Positions 1-6,870 of a stretch of DNA of 11,225 nt are shown here, one piece after another. The notes beneath the pieces were generated by a model that worked only from the letters and a program-made list of their open reading frames with translations, had not been told where the DNA came from and did not search any database. The position numbers and the translations under genes are program-made. Within the stretch, counting starts at the first letter, position 1. Every line of letters begins with the position of its first letter. Source of the DNA: Pirellulaceae bacterium (GTDB lineage Bacteria; Planctomycetota; Planctomycetia; Pirellulales; Pirellulaceae); the NCBI GenBank assembly GCA_020846515.1, contig JADLDX010000358.1:1-11225 (forward strand), written 5' to 3'.

Positions 1-18
1 CTCTAGTTCTAGAATCCT

Positions 19-50
19 TCTACTCTCTACTTTCTCCTGTCTACTCTCTA
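19..50. repeat. Short direct repeat (TCTACTCTCTA, two copies)
   Basis: The 11-mer TCTACTCTCTA occurs at 19-29 and again at 40-50, separated by a pyrimidine-rich spacer. A CTAG-TT-CTAG palindrome lies just before it at 3-12. The tract is downstream of the tRNA-Ala gene and reads as a purine-rich tail on the tRNA strand. No function is evident. Confidence 0.5.
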
Positions 51-65
51 TTCGCCGAGGGCGAA
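51..65 (-). other. Stem-loop abutting tRNA-Ala 3' end
   Basis: TTCGCC and GGCGAA can pair around a 3-nt loop directly next to the last base of the tRNA. It could act as a 3' processing signal or a transcript end. There is no U-tract, because a purine-rich sequence follows on the minus strand, so it is not a standard intrinsic terminator. Confidence 0.35.
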
Positions 66-138
66 TGGAGCGGAGGGGAGTTGAACCCCCGACCTCTACA
101 TTGCGAACGTAGCGCTCTCCCAACTGAGCTACCGCCCC
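66..138 (-). tRNA. tRNA-Ala, anticodon CGC
   Basis: The minus strand folds as a 73-nt cloverleaf. The acceptor GGGGCGG pairs with CCGCTCC, with one G-U, and the discriminator base is A. The D-arm is of the GCTCAGTTGGGAGAGC type. The anticodon stem encloses the loop TTCGCAA, which gives anticodon CGC for alanine codon GCG. The T-arm is GGGGG-TTCAACT-CCCCT. CCA is not encoded and must be added by the nucleotidyltransferase. The gene lies 64 nt downstream of tRNA-Leu on the same strand, so the two are probably one transcript. Confidence 0.96.
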
Positions 139-148
139 AAGTTCGATG

Positions 149-187
149 CCCAGCGCACGCAGGCTGGGAATCGGCAGCAGGCTGCCG
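149..187. other. Two hairpins in the tRNA-Leu/tRNA-Ala spacer
   Basis: The spacer holds two adjacent inverted repeats. CCCAGC (149-154) pairs with GCTGGG (163-168) around 8 nt. CGGCAGC (172-178) pairs with GCTGCCG (181-187) around 2 nt. They fill most of the 64-nt spacer and could guide RNase processing of a two-tRNA precursor. The pairing is seen directly; the role is inferred. Confidence 0.5.
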
Positions 188-202
188 TGGAATCCAAAGA
201 AG

Positions 203-288
<86 letters not shown>

Positions 289-352
289 ATTTCGTCGGAT
301 TCCTATGCTTCCGCCAGCAGTGGCCTCTTACCTAACCACCGCGCAGATCTGT

Positions 353-380
353 AGTCTAGCGCCACAACTTGCCTCGTCAA
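353..380 (-). promoter_or_regulatory. Sigma70-like promoter for the tRNA pair
   Basis: On the minus strand, TTGACG (380-375) is followed after 16 nt by TAGACT (358-353). This matches 5 of 6 bases of the -35 consensus and 4 of 6 of the -10. Transcription would start near 346, about 58 nt before tRNA-Leu. That distance suits a tRNA precursor with a 5' leader. Confidence 0.55.
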
Positions 381-725
381 GGGAGTATCACCAATTCGCC
401 CCAAAGCCGCCCAGGAAACCGCGACTGCCGAGGCTCCCCCCACACCTCCGCACCATACTTGACTAATCCGCTCACATTGGTAATGATTGTGAATCTTTGC
501 CCCGCCATTTTGCCGATATGGACTAAGCGGCCTGATTCAGACGACCAGCACGAAGACTGGCGGTCGAATGGGAATCCCAGGTCGTCCCAATAGCGGTCCC
601 GATAGGCAAACATCGGCTTGGAGTACTCGAGAGCGACAACTATGCATTCATTACGCGTCCTGCGGCCCGAGGAACCAGACCCGCTGCCGACAGCTCAAGC
701 TGGCCAGCTGGAACCTACGCCTTAG
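381..725. other. Intergenic region upstream of cysH
   Basis: This stretch separates the minus-strand tRNA promoter from plus-strand cysH. I see no convincing gene in it. The short open frames overlap on opposite strands and resemble nothing known. A weak plus-strand promoter candidate is TTGGAG (618-623), 17 nt, then TATGCA (641-646), with three of six matches in each box. The palindrome GAGTACTC (621-628) overlaps its -35 box. A 12-bp perfect palindrome AGCTGGCCAGCT lies at 698-709, 16 nt before the cysH start. These are candidate operator or leader structures only. Confidence 0.35.
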
Positions 726-1412
726 TTGATCTCTGAGCTAGCTTTGGCTAGCGAGCGTCTGGAGTCGGCCTCCCCCGAACAGATTCTCAAGTGGTCGGTC
801 GATCGCTTCGCGCCCCATTTCACCATGGCTACTGCGTTCGGGCCCGAAGGCATGTGCATTATTCACATGCTCGCCAAGCTCGCTCCACAAACGCCGATCT
901 TCAATCTCGATACGGGCTATCAGTTCCCTGAAACGCTCGAACTCCGTGAACGCGTCAAGCAACGCTACGGAATCGAAGTCGCTCTGAAACAACCTGAACT
1001 GACCGTGGCCCAATATGAAGCAGCCAATGGCGGTCCGGTTTATAGTCATGACCCCAATCGCTGCTGCGCCGATCGCAAAATCAAGCTTCTGCAAGATGCC
1101 TCACGCGGTTTCCATGCTTGGGCCAGCGCCATCCGTCGCGACCAAAGCGAAGATCGAGCGCGATCACCGATCGTTGGCTGGGATAAGAAGTTTCAACTGG
1201 TCAAAATCAGCCCGTTGGCAAACTGGACGAAAAAAGAGGTCTGGGCCTTAATCCTGAGCGAAAGCATTCCCTACAACCCCCTGCACGACAAGGGCTTCAC
1301 CAGTATAGGATGCTGGCCTTGCACACGCAGTATTCTGCCAGGGGAAGATGAGCGCGCCGGTCGCTGGAGTGGCTTTGCGAAAACCGAGTGTGGTTTGCAC
1401 ACGAAAGATTGA
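726..1412 (+). CDS. cysH: Assimilatory adenylyl-sulfate (APS) reductase, CysH family
   Basis: The enzyme reduces activated sulfate (adenosine 5'-phosphosulfate) to sulfite and AMP, using thioredoxin, in cytoplasmic sulfate assimilation. The 228 residues match the family length of about 230-245. The nucleotide-binding region contains FNLDTGYQFPET (59-70) and IRRDQS (136-141). The cysteine pair CC (113-114) and CWPC (196-199) are the four ligands of the 4Fe-4S cluster that marks APS-type rather than PAPS-type reductases. The C-terminal KTECGLH carries the catalytic Cys222. The start is TTG, because an in-frame TAG lies directly upstream and the N-terminal helix fits homologues. There is no clear ribosome binding site. 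An Rrf2-type regulator follows 17 nt later. I am sure of the family; APS as substrate is inferred from the cluster cysteines. Confidence 0.94.
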   Translation: MISELALASERLESASPEQILKWSVDRFAPHFTMATAFGPEGMCIIHMLAKLAPQTPIFNLDTGYQFPETLELRERVKQRYGIEVALKQPELTVAQYEAANGGPVYSHDPNRCCADRKIKLLQDASRGFHAWASAIRRDQSEDRARSPIVGWDKKFQLVKISPLANWTKKEVWALILSESIPYNPLHDKGFTSIGCWPCTRSILPGEDERAGRWSGFAKTECGLHTKD

Positions 1413-1429
1413 TCGAAAGCCATCCGACC

Positions 1430-1852
1430 ATGCAGCTGCCCATCAAAGCCCATTACGCGACGGTTGCAATGCTGGATCTGGCGCAAAACTACCAATGCGG
1501 TCAGTTATTAACTGTCCGCGCCATGGCCGACGAGCATGATATTCCGCCCCAGTTTCTGGTGCAGATCCTGCAACAACTGCGAGCCGCAGGCATGATCACC
1601 AGCACGCGTGGGTCAAGCGGCGGCTTTCGTCTGGAACGTGCTCCTGCCAGGATTAGCGTGGCAGAAATCGTCGAGGCCGTCTGCCCAATATCATCCACCC
1701 CCACACTCGACACAAACTCGACACTCAATCAAATCGTGCGCGATGTGTGGGACGAGGTCAATGAACGCGAAAGCCAACTACTGTCTCAGATCAAGCTCAG
1801 CGATCTGTGCGCTTCCGCAGAGAAAAGTTCGCAAACGATGTTCTACATCTGA
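1430..1852 (+). CDS. Rrf2-family transcriptional regulator
   Basis: This 140-residue protein has the Rrf2 winged helix-turn-helix. It starts MQLPIKAHYATVAMLDLA, like the usual MKLSTKGRYALRALLDLA-type N-terminus. It then has a recognition segment, LRAAGMITSTRGSSGGFRL (50-68), which includes the family wing motif RGxxGGF. IscR-type proteins have three clustered Fe-S cysteines near residues 92-104. Here only Cys85 lies in that area, with Cys23 and Cys127 elsewhere, so a canonical IscR cluster is unlikely. The frame is open back to a GTG at 1388, but that overlaps the end of cysH, and ATG at 1430 gives the standard N-terminus. It begins 17 nt after cysH and is probably cotranscribed. By analogy with CymR it may sense cysteine or sulfur status, but that is inference. 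Confidence 0.88.
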   Translation: MQLPIKAHYATVAMLDLAQNYQCGQLLTVRAMADEHDIPPQFLVQILQQLRAAGMITSTRGSSGGFRLERAPARISVAEIVEAVCPISSTPTLDTNSTLNQIVRDVWDEVNERESQLLSQIKLSDLCASAEKSSQTMFYI

Positions 1853-1862
1853 TCAGTCCGGA

Positions 1863-1892
1863 AAACCGTGGGCTAGCGCCCTGCGGCTGATC
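1863..1892 (+). repeat. Interspersed repeat family 2, copy 1
   Basis: Positions 1867-1892 match the reverse complement of 3921-3946 at 24 of 26 bases, around the core GGGCTAGYGCCCTGCGGCT. The core contains the short inverted repeat GGGCTAGCGCCC. It begins 10 nt after the stop of the Rrf2 gene. With copy 2 it brackets the zinc-ribbon membrane protein gene in inverted orientation. Confidence 0.7.
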
Positions 1893-1912
1893 GCGCGACA
1901 ATCCTTGCTGTA

Positions 1913-2047
1913 GGGGCTAACCCAAGCATGAAGCACTTCGCCGCTAACTCGCCTCTGCGGCGCATGCACCCTCCCCGCCTGAGCTGACGCCAGGCGACCC
2001 TCCCACTGCTACGCAGCGGGAGGGTTAGTTCGGCTGCTGCGCAGCCG
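1913..2047 (+). repeat. Modular palindromic repeat family 1, copy A
   Basis: The copy opens with GGGGCTAACCCAAGCATGAAG, runs through TCTGCGGCGCATGCACC and CTCCCCG, and then has a central module CCTGAGCTGACGCCAGG. The right part is an inverted repeat with arms CCCTCCC and GGGAGGG, then TTAGTT and a terminal hairpin CGGCTGC-TGC-GCAGCCG (2031-2047). It shares its left part with copies B and C and its central module with inverted copy D. It fills the space between the convergent 3' ends of the Rrf2 gene and the zinc-ribbon gene. No open frame or T-run is present. Confidence 0.75.
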
Positions 2048-2065
2048 TGGAGACGCGCGTTAGGC

Positions 2066-3853
2066 TTACGCCTCTTGAACTTCTTCTTCGGCTTTGGGCG
2101 GCACAATGATGGACAAGTGCTCGCTAATGTCGAAGGCCAAGACGCCCAACTGTTGCACCGTAAAGAAGATCAGTAGCGGTAATAACATGCCGCCGATTCC
2201 AGCCAGAATGGCGTTGTGCCCTAACATGACAGCCCAAGCAATGAAGATCACAAAGTTGGCGATGAAGGTCTTGAAGTAATAGGTTCCCCAAGCTTCATAC
2301 CCCACCGACAAACTCTTGAGCACCTCAGGCGAATAGGGATTAAACAGACTCTCGTTGTCGAGCATCGACAACAACACGATCGGAAACGCCAGGAATGTCG
2401 TCAGCATCGTCGTGAACACGACAATCAATCCCGCGCCACCACTATTGGCCACAAAACCACCCAGCAAAAAGCCGGGGAGCGCCGAAGCAATCAGAGCTGT
2501 GCCAAACAAGAGCAGTTCACCCACATGATCAAAGAAATTGAACCCTGGCCAGTCGCGGACTTTGAATTGTCCATTGGCTACCGATTCCAGCAGCGTCATG
2601 GCGCCGGCAAACAGAGGAAACGCAGAAATGATCGCTAACAGTGGCACGGACAGTCCGCCAATCAGTGCGTAGCCTTTATCATCATCGATGAGCACTTTGT
2701 TCACACAGTACTGCGCAATAAAGAACATGAAGCCGAACATCAGGGCATAGATGAAGATCTGAAACAGCGCTACGCCGTCGTAAGCAAAACCAAACGTCCG
2801 CCGCACAAACGACTGCGTGTCGAAGTCGTTGTCGTACATGCTTTCAATATCGTTGTCGTCGAGTTCCTGCCGAGCTTGCCGCAGCAAATCATCGGCTTGA
2901 TTCTTCGAACGATCTGCGTCGCGCTGAGCTTCCACCGCCGTGGGCTCGACCAAATCCGTGCCCCATTTGGCTTGGGCCGGTTGCGTCGGTTTCCAACCTG
3001 GCGGCGGAGGAGGTATCTTGAAGTCCGAGAAACAATCTGGACACTTGACCTGCTTGCCTTGCTTGGCCAACGTCACGTACTGTGGCGTACCACAGGATGG
3101 GCAAGGCACGCGATACTGCGCGTTGGCCGGATCCAGGGCCGCCGCTTTTTTCAAGTCCTGCTTGGTCTCGGCTTTTCGCTCCTTGCCATCTCCCGACTTA
3201 GTTGGGGTCACTGCCTTTGACGAAGACTGACCAGACGCTGAAGAACCGGCTGCAGAAGGTTTGGGCTTAACCAGTTCAACTTCGTCGAGCCCCTCGATGC
3301 CGAGAATGCCCGCCATGCTGGTGCGCGGACGAGGTGCCTCCAGTTCAGCTAACTCCGGCAGATCATCGTCGAAGATCGATGGCTTGGAAGGCGACGGGAC
3401 TGCCGCCGCTTTACTGCCTGTACTCGCCGCGGAATTGACCGGTTCGAGCTTCAGTGCGTCGAGGTCCGTCATATCGAGCTTCCCAGAGTCAGTCATTACT
3501 GGTTTGGGTTTAGCTGAATCGGGATTAGCTGAACTGGGATTAGTCGGGTCAGTTTTTGGCGGGACCGGATTTGGCGGGACCGGATTTGGCGAAGCCGATC
3601 CACGGGGTTGGGATTTTGCGACCGGACTGGATGGCGGAGCGATCACAGCCGGAGCAGGGGTCGGGTCATCCAGCTTGAGCCAGTCGTCATCGCTGGCGGC
3701 CGTCGGTAGGGCACCGGGCACCTTCACTGGCTGACCACAGTTCGGACACTTCAAACGTTTTCCAGCCGCCTGCGAGGTCGCCTTCAAACGCTTCGCACAT
3801 TTGGGACATTGAAACTCGAGCGTTTTGTCACCAGAACTAGACAAGCGCGTCAC
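2066..3853 (-). CDS. Zinc-ribbon, multi-pass membrane protein of unknown function
   Basis: The 595 residues fall into three parts. An N-terminal zinc ribbon has C16xxC19 and C36xxC39. A long Pro/Ser/Ala-rich linker (about 50-245) includes pentad repeats NPVPP-NPVPP and NPSSA-NPDSA at about 90-114. A second zinc ribbon follows, with C251xxC254 and C271xxC274, then a PPPPPGW stretch. The C-terminal half has about six hydrophobic segments, near 361-385, 395-422, 443-470, 473-497, 527-546 and 549-575. The soluble N-terminus is probably cytoplasmic. The start is GTG, chosen because it precedes the first zinc ribbon; there is no strong ribosome binding site and no ATG before residue 120. Such two-part proteins are common in planctomycetes, but I cannot name a function. 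It is monocistronic, with repeats on both flanks. Confidence 0.85.
   Translation of the reverse strand: MTRLSSSGDKTLEFQCPKCAKRLKATSQAAGKRLKCPNCGQPVKVPGALPTAASDDDWLKLDDPTPAPAVIAPPSSPVAKSQPRGSASPNPVPPNPVPPKTDPTNPSSANPDSAKPKPVMTDSGKLDMTDLDALKLEPVNSAASTGSKAAAVPSPSKPSIFDDDLPELAELEAPRPRTSMAGILGIEGLDEVELVKPKPSAAGSSASGQSSSKAVTPTKSGDGKERKAETKQDLKKAAALDPANAQYRVPCPSCGTPQYVTLAKQGKQVKCPDCFSDFKIPPPPPGWKPTQPAQAKWGTDLVEPTAVEAQRDADRSKNQADDLLRQARQELDDNDIESMYDNDFDTQSFVRRTFGFAYDGVALFQIFIYALMFGFMFFIAQYCVNKVLIDDDKGYALIGGLSVPLLAIISAFPLFAGAMTLLESVANGQFKVRDWPGFNFFDHVGELLLFGTALIASALPGFLLGGFVANSGGAGLIVVFTTMLTTFLAFPIVLLSMLDNESLFNPYSPEVLKSLSVGYEAWGTYYFKTFIANFVIFIAWAVMLGHNAILAGIGGMLLPLLIFFTVQQLGVLAFDISEHLSIIVPPKAEEEVQEA
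3513..3591 (-). repeat. 15-bp in-frame tandem repeats in the Pro-rich linker
   Basis: Two adjacent 15-bp repeat types lie within the zinc-ribbon gene: GGCGGGACCGGATTT (two to three copies, about 3558-3591) and GATTAGCTGAAYYGG (two copies, about 3513-3543). Fifteen bases equals five codons, so copy-number change would lengthen or shorten the linker (NPVPP and NPxSA pentads) without shifting the frame. Confidence 0.7.
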
Positions 3854-3904
3854 CCCGAAAAGGTTTCGATCAAGAAAGTGGCGTCGGTCTTTGGTCGGGC
3901 TAAA

Positions 3905-3946
3905 CCGGACGCTAGCGGCTGATTAGCCGCAGGGCACTAGCCCACG
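3905..3946 (-). repeat. Interspersed repeat family 2, copy 2 (inverted)
   Basis: Positions 3921-3946 are the inverted near-identical partner of 1867-1892. This copy also holds a perfect hairpin GCGGCT-GATT-AGCCGC (3915-3930), enclosed by a GCTAG/CTAGC pair. It lies 52 nt or more upstream of the zinc-ribbon gene start, within its likely promoter or 5' leader region. Confidence 0.7.
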
Positions 3947-4063
3947 CCCACATTAAGATCGACGCCAAGAAAGTTAGCCCCTTGATCCTAAACATACGGG
4001 AGCCGAAAAGCTACTGGTCCAGGGCGACCTCTCGCTGCGCTGTAGATGAATCGCTACGCGACT

Positions 4064-4188
4064 CGTGAAGCACTCCGCTGCTGACTCGCCTGTGCGGCGC
4101 ACGCACCCTCCCCGAAAAAACAGGCTTATGCGCCTGTTTTTTCGACCCTCCCCAAGGGGAGGGATAGTTCTGCTGCTGCGCAGCAGCA
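4064..4188 (+). repeat. Modular palindromic repeat family 1, copy B
   Basis: It starts at CTCGTGAAGCACTCCG. It shares the left arm with copies A and C through GCGGCGCACGCACCCTCCCC. Its central module is an A/T-flanked terminator hairpin (4115-4142). Then come the perfect palindrome CCCTCCCC-AA-GGGGAGGG (4146-4163) and the 18-bp palindrome TGCTGCTGCGCAGCAGCA (4171-4188). It lies between frr and the zinc-ribbon gene, both on the minus strand. Confidence 0.78.
4115..4142. terminator. Bidirectional intrinsic terminator inside repeat copy B
   Basis: AAAAAACAGGC (4115-4125) and GCCTGTTTTTT (4132-4142) form an 11-bp perfect stem with a 6-nt loop. Read in either direction, a GC-rich hairpin core ends in six U. 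On the minus strand it would stop transcripts from the rpsB-frr cluster about 270 nt after frr and insulate the zinc-ribbon gene. Confidence 0.75.
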
Positions 4189-4408
4189 TCAGCAAACCAA
4201 CCCTGGATAGCTACCCCAGTCAGCAAATACTGGGGCAGGTAATAGTGATATCGATAGTATTAGAGTCAGTAGTTTTTGCATACAGGGAACGTAGGTTATG
4301 CACCTACCTCAACAAGCGCTTGGATCAGAAATTTCTGAGAATCGCAGCTTGTCGTTTTCACAAGTGATATCGTGTGAGGTCCCTGCGTTAACTACTTCAG
4401 CCGTCAGG
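4189..4408. other. frr 3' flank with several small palindromes
   Basis: No gene is seen. Candidate structures are CCCCAGT/ACTGGGG (4214-4235, 8-nt loop), GTAGGT/ACCTAC (4291-4307) and the perfect 14-bp palindrome TCAGAAATTTCTGA (4325-4338). None is followed by a run of T on the minus strand, so the nearest good terminator for frr is the one at 4115-4142. Confidence 0.4.
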
Positions 4409-4972
4409 CTAGCCCTGTTCCATCACATCGCTTTCGCGAGCTTTCGCTAAATCAGAGGCCTCGGCTTCGTACTTTTTGGTCAGCTCTTGAACTTGTTCCT
4501 TCAAGCTGTCTCGATCGTCTTCGCTAATCGCTTTATCCTTTTCGGCCGTTTCGATGGCTTTGTTGGAATCGCGACGAATGGCGCGAATAGCGATTTTGGC
4601 TTCTTCGGCCAGTTCTTTGATGCGGGCCACCATCTTTTTGCGAACGTCGGTGCTCAATGGCGGAATATTGATTCGAATAATGCGACCATCGTTTTGCGGG
4701 TTGAGCCCTAAATCGCTGGCGACAATAGCCTTTTCAATGTCTTTGATCGTGCTGACATCGAAAGGGCGAATCACGAGTTGATTGGGCTCAGGTGCCCCCA
4801 CCGAGGCCAACTGCTTCAGCGGACTTTGAGAACCGTAAGCTTCGACACGCACAGAATCCACCAGGCCAGGGGTGGCACGACCGGTGCGAATCCCCGTCAG
4901 CGAGTTCTTCAATACGCTGACCGCCTTCTCCATGCGTTCTTCCGCATCCATCATGACTTCATCAACACTCAT
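4409..4972 (-). CDS. frr: Ribosome recycling factor
   Basis: RRF acts with EF-G to split the post-termination 70S ribosome and release mRNA and tRNA. The 187 residues match the usual length of about 185. Diagnostic stretches are SLTGIRTGRATPGLVD near the N-terminus, then VRVEAYGSQSPLKQLASV, VIRPFDVSTIKDIEKAI and the INIPPLSTDVRKKMVARIKELAEEAK helix region, followed by the C-terminal coiled helix. The frame is open to a TTG at 4990. However, AGGGAG (4987-4982) sits 9 nt before ATG 4972 and overlaps the TTG context, so ATG 4972 is the start. It is the last gene of rpsB-tsf-pyrH-frr, 50 nt after pyrH, and probably cotranscribed with it. Confidence 0.96.
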   Translation of the reverse strand: MSVDEVMMDAEERMEKAVSVLKNSLTGIRTGRATPGLVDSVRVEAYGSQSPLKQLASVGAPEPNQLVIRPFDVSTIKDIEKAIVASDLGLNPQNDGRIIRINIPPLSTDVRKKMVARIKELAEEAKIAIRAIRRDSNKAIETAEKDKAISEDDRDSLKEQVQELTKKYEAEASDLAKARESDVMEQG

Positions 4973-4981
4973 GCTGTCAGA

Positions 4982-4987
4982 CTCCCT
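4982..4987 (-). promoter_or_regulatory. Ribosome binding site deciding the frr start
   Basis: AGGGAG lies 9 nt upstream of ATG 4972. It rules out the upstream in-frame TTG at 4990, which would lie 5' of this site. Confidence 0.7.
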
Positions 4988-5022
4988 CAAAGGTCCGTTG
5001 GTGCCAAAGGTTCCAAGCTATC

Positions 5023-5793
5023 CTACTCTTTTTTCTTACCAATTCGCGTGCCAACCCGCTGACCAGAGATGGCTCGTACAATATTTCCATCGTTCTTGAA
5101 GTTGAAAACAAGGATGGGCATGCCATGCTCGCGACATTGGGTGATGGCTGTACCGTCCATAACACGTAGATTCTGGGCAATGACCGTTTCGTAGTCCAGT
5201 TCGCGATAGAGCAGGGCGTGAGGATTCTTTTCTGGGTCCTCGCTGTAAACACCATCGACGCGAGTGGCCTTCAGGACAATATCAGCCCCCAGTTCCAGAG
5301 CGCGCTGGGTGGCGGCAGTATCGGTTGTAACGAATGGGCTACCCGTACCGGCCGCCAAAACGACAATTCGACCTTTCTCCATGTGTCGAATGGCTCGACG
5401 ACGGACGAACGGTTCACACACGCCATCCATACGAATCGCCGACATGACTCGCGTCGTGCAGCCGACGGCCTCGAGCCCTTCTTGCAGAGCCAGAGCGTTA
5501 ATGACGGTAGCCAGCATGCCCATATAGTGAGCAGTTGCTTCTTCGATCTTGACGTTGGTGGAGCTTTTGAACTGGGCACCGCGCAAAATGTTTCCGCCAC
5601 CAACCACCACTGCGATTTGACAACCGCATTGATGAGCCTGCTTGATTTGACTGGCAATCGTCTGGACTTCATCCATGCTGATGCCGCGCTCACCAGCGTG
5701 CGACAGACTTTCGCCAGAAAGCTTAAGGATTACTCGTCGGTAGTGCGGCTTAGTGGCTGTGCTACCGGTGGTAGCAGAATCCGTAGAACTCAT
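5023..5793 (-). CDS. pyrH: UMP kinase (uridylate kinase)
   Basis: PyrH phosphorylates UMP to UDP with ATP, an essential step of pyrimidine synthesis; bacterial enzymes are hexamers of the amino-acid kinase fold. From ATG 5793 the product is 256 residues, against about 240 for the family. The extra length is a Ser/Thr-rich N-terminus before [12 protein letters not shown] (19-30). Visible motifs are [11 protein letters not shown] (62-72), the [16 protein letters not shown] segment, [19 protein letters not shown] and [16 protein letters not shown]. The frame extends to a TTG two codons earlier, but ATG is preferred. The ribosome binding site is weak. An intrinsic terminator lies 34 nt upstream, so expression depends on readthrough or on a promoter not evident here. 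Confidence 0.96.
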   Translation of the reverse strand: MSSTDSATTGSTATKPHYRRVILKLSGESLSHAGERGISMDEVQTIASQIKQAHQCGCQIAVVVGGGNILRGAQFKSSTNVKIEEATAHYMGMLATVINALALQEGLEAVGCTTRVMSAIRMDGVCEPFVRRRAIRHMEKGRIVVLAAGTGSPFVTTDTAATQRALELGADIVLKATRVDGVYSEDPEKNPHALLYRELDYETVIAQNLRVMDGTAITQCREHGMPILVFNFKNDGNIVRAISGQRVGTRIGKKKE

Positions 5794-5827
5794 GGGCAAT
5801 ATCTGCTCGTGTTAATGGCCGGGCGGC

Positions 5828-5877
5828 ATAAAAAAGAAAAACTGCCGCGCGAGCCTGGCAGCATCGCGTGGCAGTTT
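5828..5877 (-). terminator. Intrinsic terminator between tsf and pyrH
   Basis: On the minus strand, AAACTGCCACGCGA (5877-5864) pairs with TCGCGCGGCAGTTT (5852-5839) in a 14-bp stem with one non-Watson-Crick position and an 11-nt loop. The stem is followed directly by TTCTTTTTTAT. It begins 22 nt after the tsf stop and ends 34 nt before the pyrH start. This is the strongest single-orientation terminator in the window and probably reduces, rather than abolishes, flow into pyrH-frr. Confidence 0.85.
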
Positions 5878-5899
5878 CTAATTGAAATACGAGGCACTA

Positions 5900-6736
5900 C
5901 TAGGCTTGGCCTAAAACGTAGAACACAAACTTTTTGATTTGCATGTTGTTCGACTTGGCGTATTGGCCAACCGTCTGCTTGTCATCTTTGACAAATGGCT
6001 GCTCCATGAGCACCTTTTCGGCAAAGAAGTTACGCAGACGGCCTTCGACCATCTTGTCGATGATGGCTTCTGGCTTGCCTTCTTGGCGTGCCGCGGCCTT
6101 CAGGATTTCGCGTTCCTTGGCGACTGACTCTGGATTCAGTTCTTCCGTATTCAAAGCCTCAGGACGCATAGCCACGATGTGCATGGCCACGTCTTTGGCG
6201 ACCGTGTCATCACCACCTTCGATTTGCAGCAACACGCCAGCCACCGTACCGCTGTTGTGACTGTATCCGCCCGTGGCGCCGGTCAATCGAGCCATGCGGC
6301 CAACTTCGAACTTCTCGCGAATACGATTGAACAGTTCAGCCTTCTGCTCACCCAAGGTGATCTTGGGATTGCTCGGGCAAGGCAAGGCCAGCAAAGCTTC
6401 TGCGTCTTTGACATCGTCAGTAGCCTTGGCTAATGCTTCTGCCATTCCGTTTACCAACGCGATGAACTCTTCGTTCTGCGTTACCGGGGCGCTTTCGCAT
6501 TTCAGTTCAACGATCGCACCGGCCTGCTTGTCGGTACCTGAGTAAATACCAAAACGACCGAAAGCCGTCTCGCGGTCGGCACGCTTGTCGCCTAACTTTT
6601 CTCCGCGCATACGCAGCAAATCGTAGGCCTTTTCCTCATCACCACCCGCTTCGGTCAAGGCTTGCTTGCAGTCCATCAATGGCAATCCGGTTCGTTCACG
6701 AAACGCTTTGACCTTGGCAGCCGAAATATCCGACAT
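5900..6736 (-). CDS. tsf: Elongation factor Ts
   Basis: EF-Ts is the guanine nucleotide exchange factor that reloads EF-Tu with GTP during elongation. The 278 residues match the family's usual 270-300. The N-terminal UBA-like domain contains KVKAFRERTGLPLMDCKQALTEAGGDEEKAYDLLR (9-43). The core has the NEEF motif (about 88-91), the VGRMARLTGATGGYSH segment and VAMHIVAMRPEAL. The C-terminus has FFAEKVLMEQPFVKDDKQTVGQY, also typical. ATG 6736 is preceded by AGGGG about 10 nt upstream. It follows rpsB after an unusually long, structured 304-nt spacer and is followed by a strong terminator. Confidence 0.97.
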   Translation of the reverse strand: MSDISAAKVKAFRERTGLPLMDCKQALTEAGGDEEKAYDLLRMRGEKLGDKRADRETAFGRFGIYSGTDKQAGAIVELKCESAPVTQNEEFIALVNGMAEALAKATDDVKDAEALLALPCPSNPKITLGEQKAELFNRIREKFEVGRMARLTGATGGYSHNSGTVAGVLLQIEGGDDTVAKDVAMHIVAMRPEALNTEELNPESVAKEREILKAAARQEGKPEAIIDKMVEGRLRNFFAEKVLMEQPFVKDDKQTVGQYAKSNNMQIKKFVFYVLGQA

Positions 6737-6870
6737 AACTCTAATCCCCTAAACAGATGATGGTTTTCTTGGAGGTGTCTGACAGCCTCTCGCCAACGAA
6801 CAGTTGTGGCTGAATCAGAGGGCTGCCCATCTCAAGACTCCCGCGGTAGCAGGAACCCAGGATCACCAGT

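Noticed and set aside
377..613. Minus-strand 78-codon frame upstream of the tRNAs
   Set aside because: It resembles no known protein, has no ribosome binding site, overlaps another open frame on the opposite strand and runs into the tRNA promoter.
1388..1429. Upstream GTG start for the Rrf2 gene
   Set aside because: It lies inside the end of cysH and adds 14 residues not typical of Rrf2 N-termini. ATG 1430 gives the standard start.
4325..4338. Palindrome TCAGAAATTTCTGA as frr terminator
   Set aside because: It is A/T-rich with no loop and no following T-run, so it is not an intrinsic terminator.
5218..5937. Plus-strand open frame of 239 codons opposite pyrH
   Set aside because: It is antisense to a certain pyrH and runs through the tsf-pyrH terminator, so it is a shadow frame.
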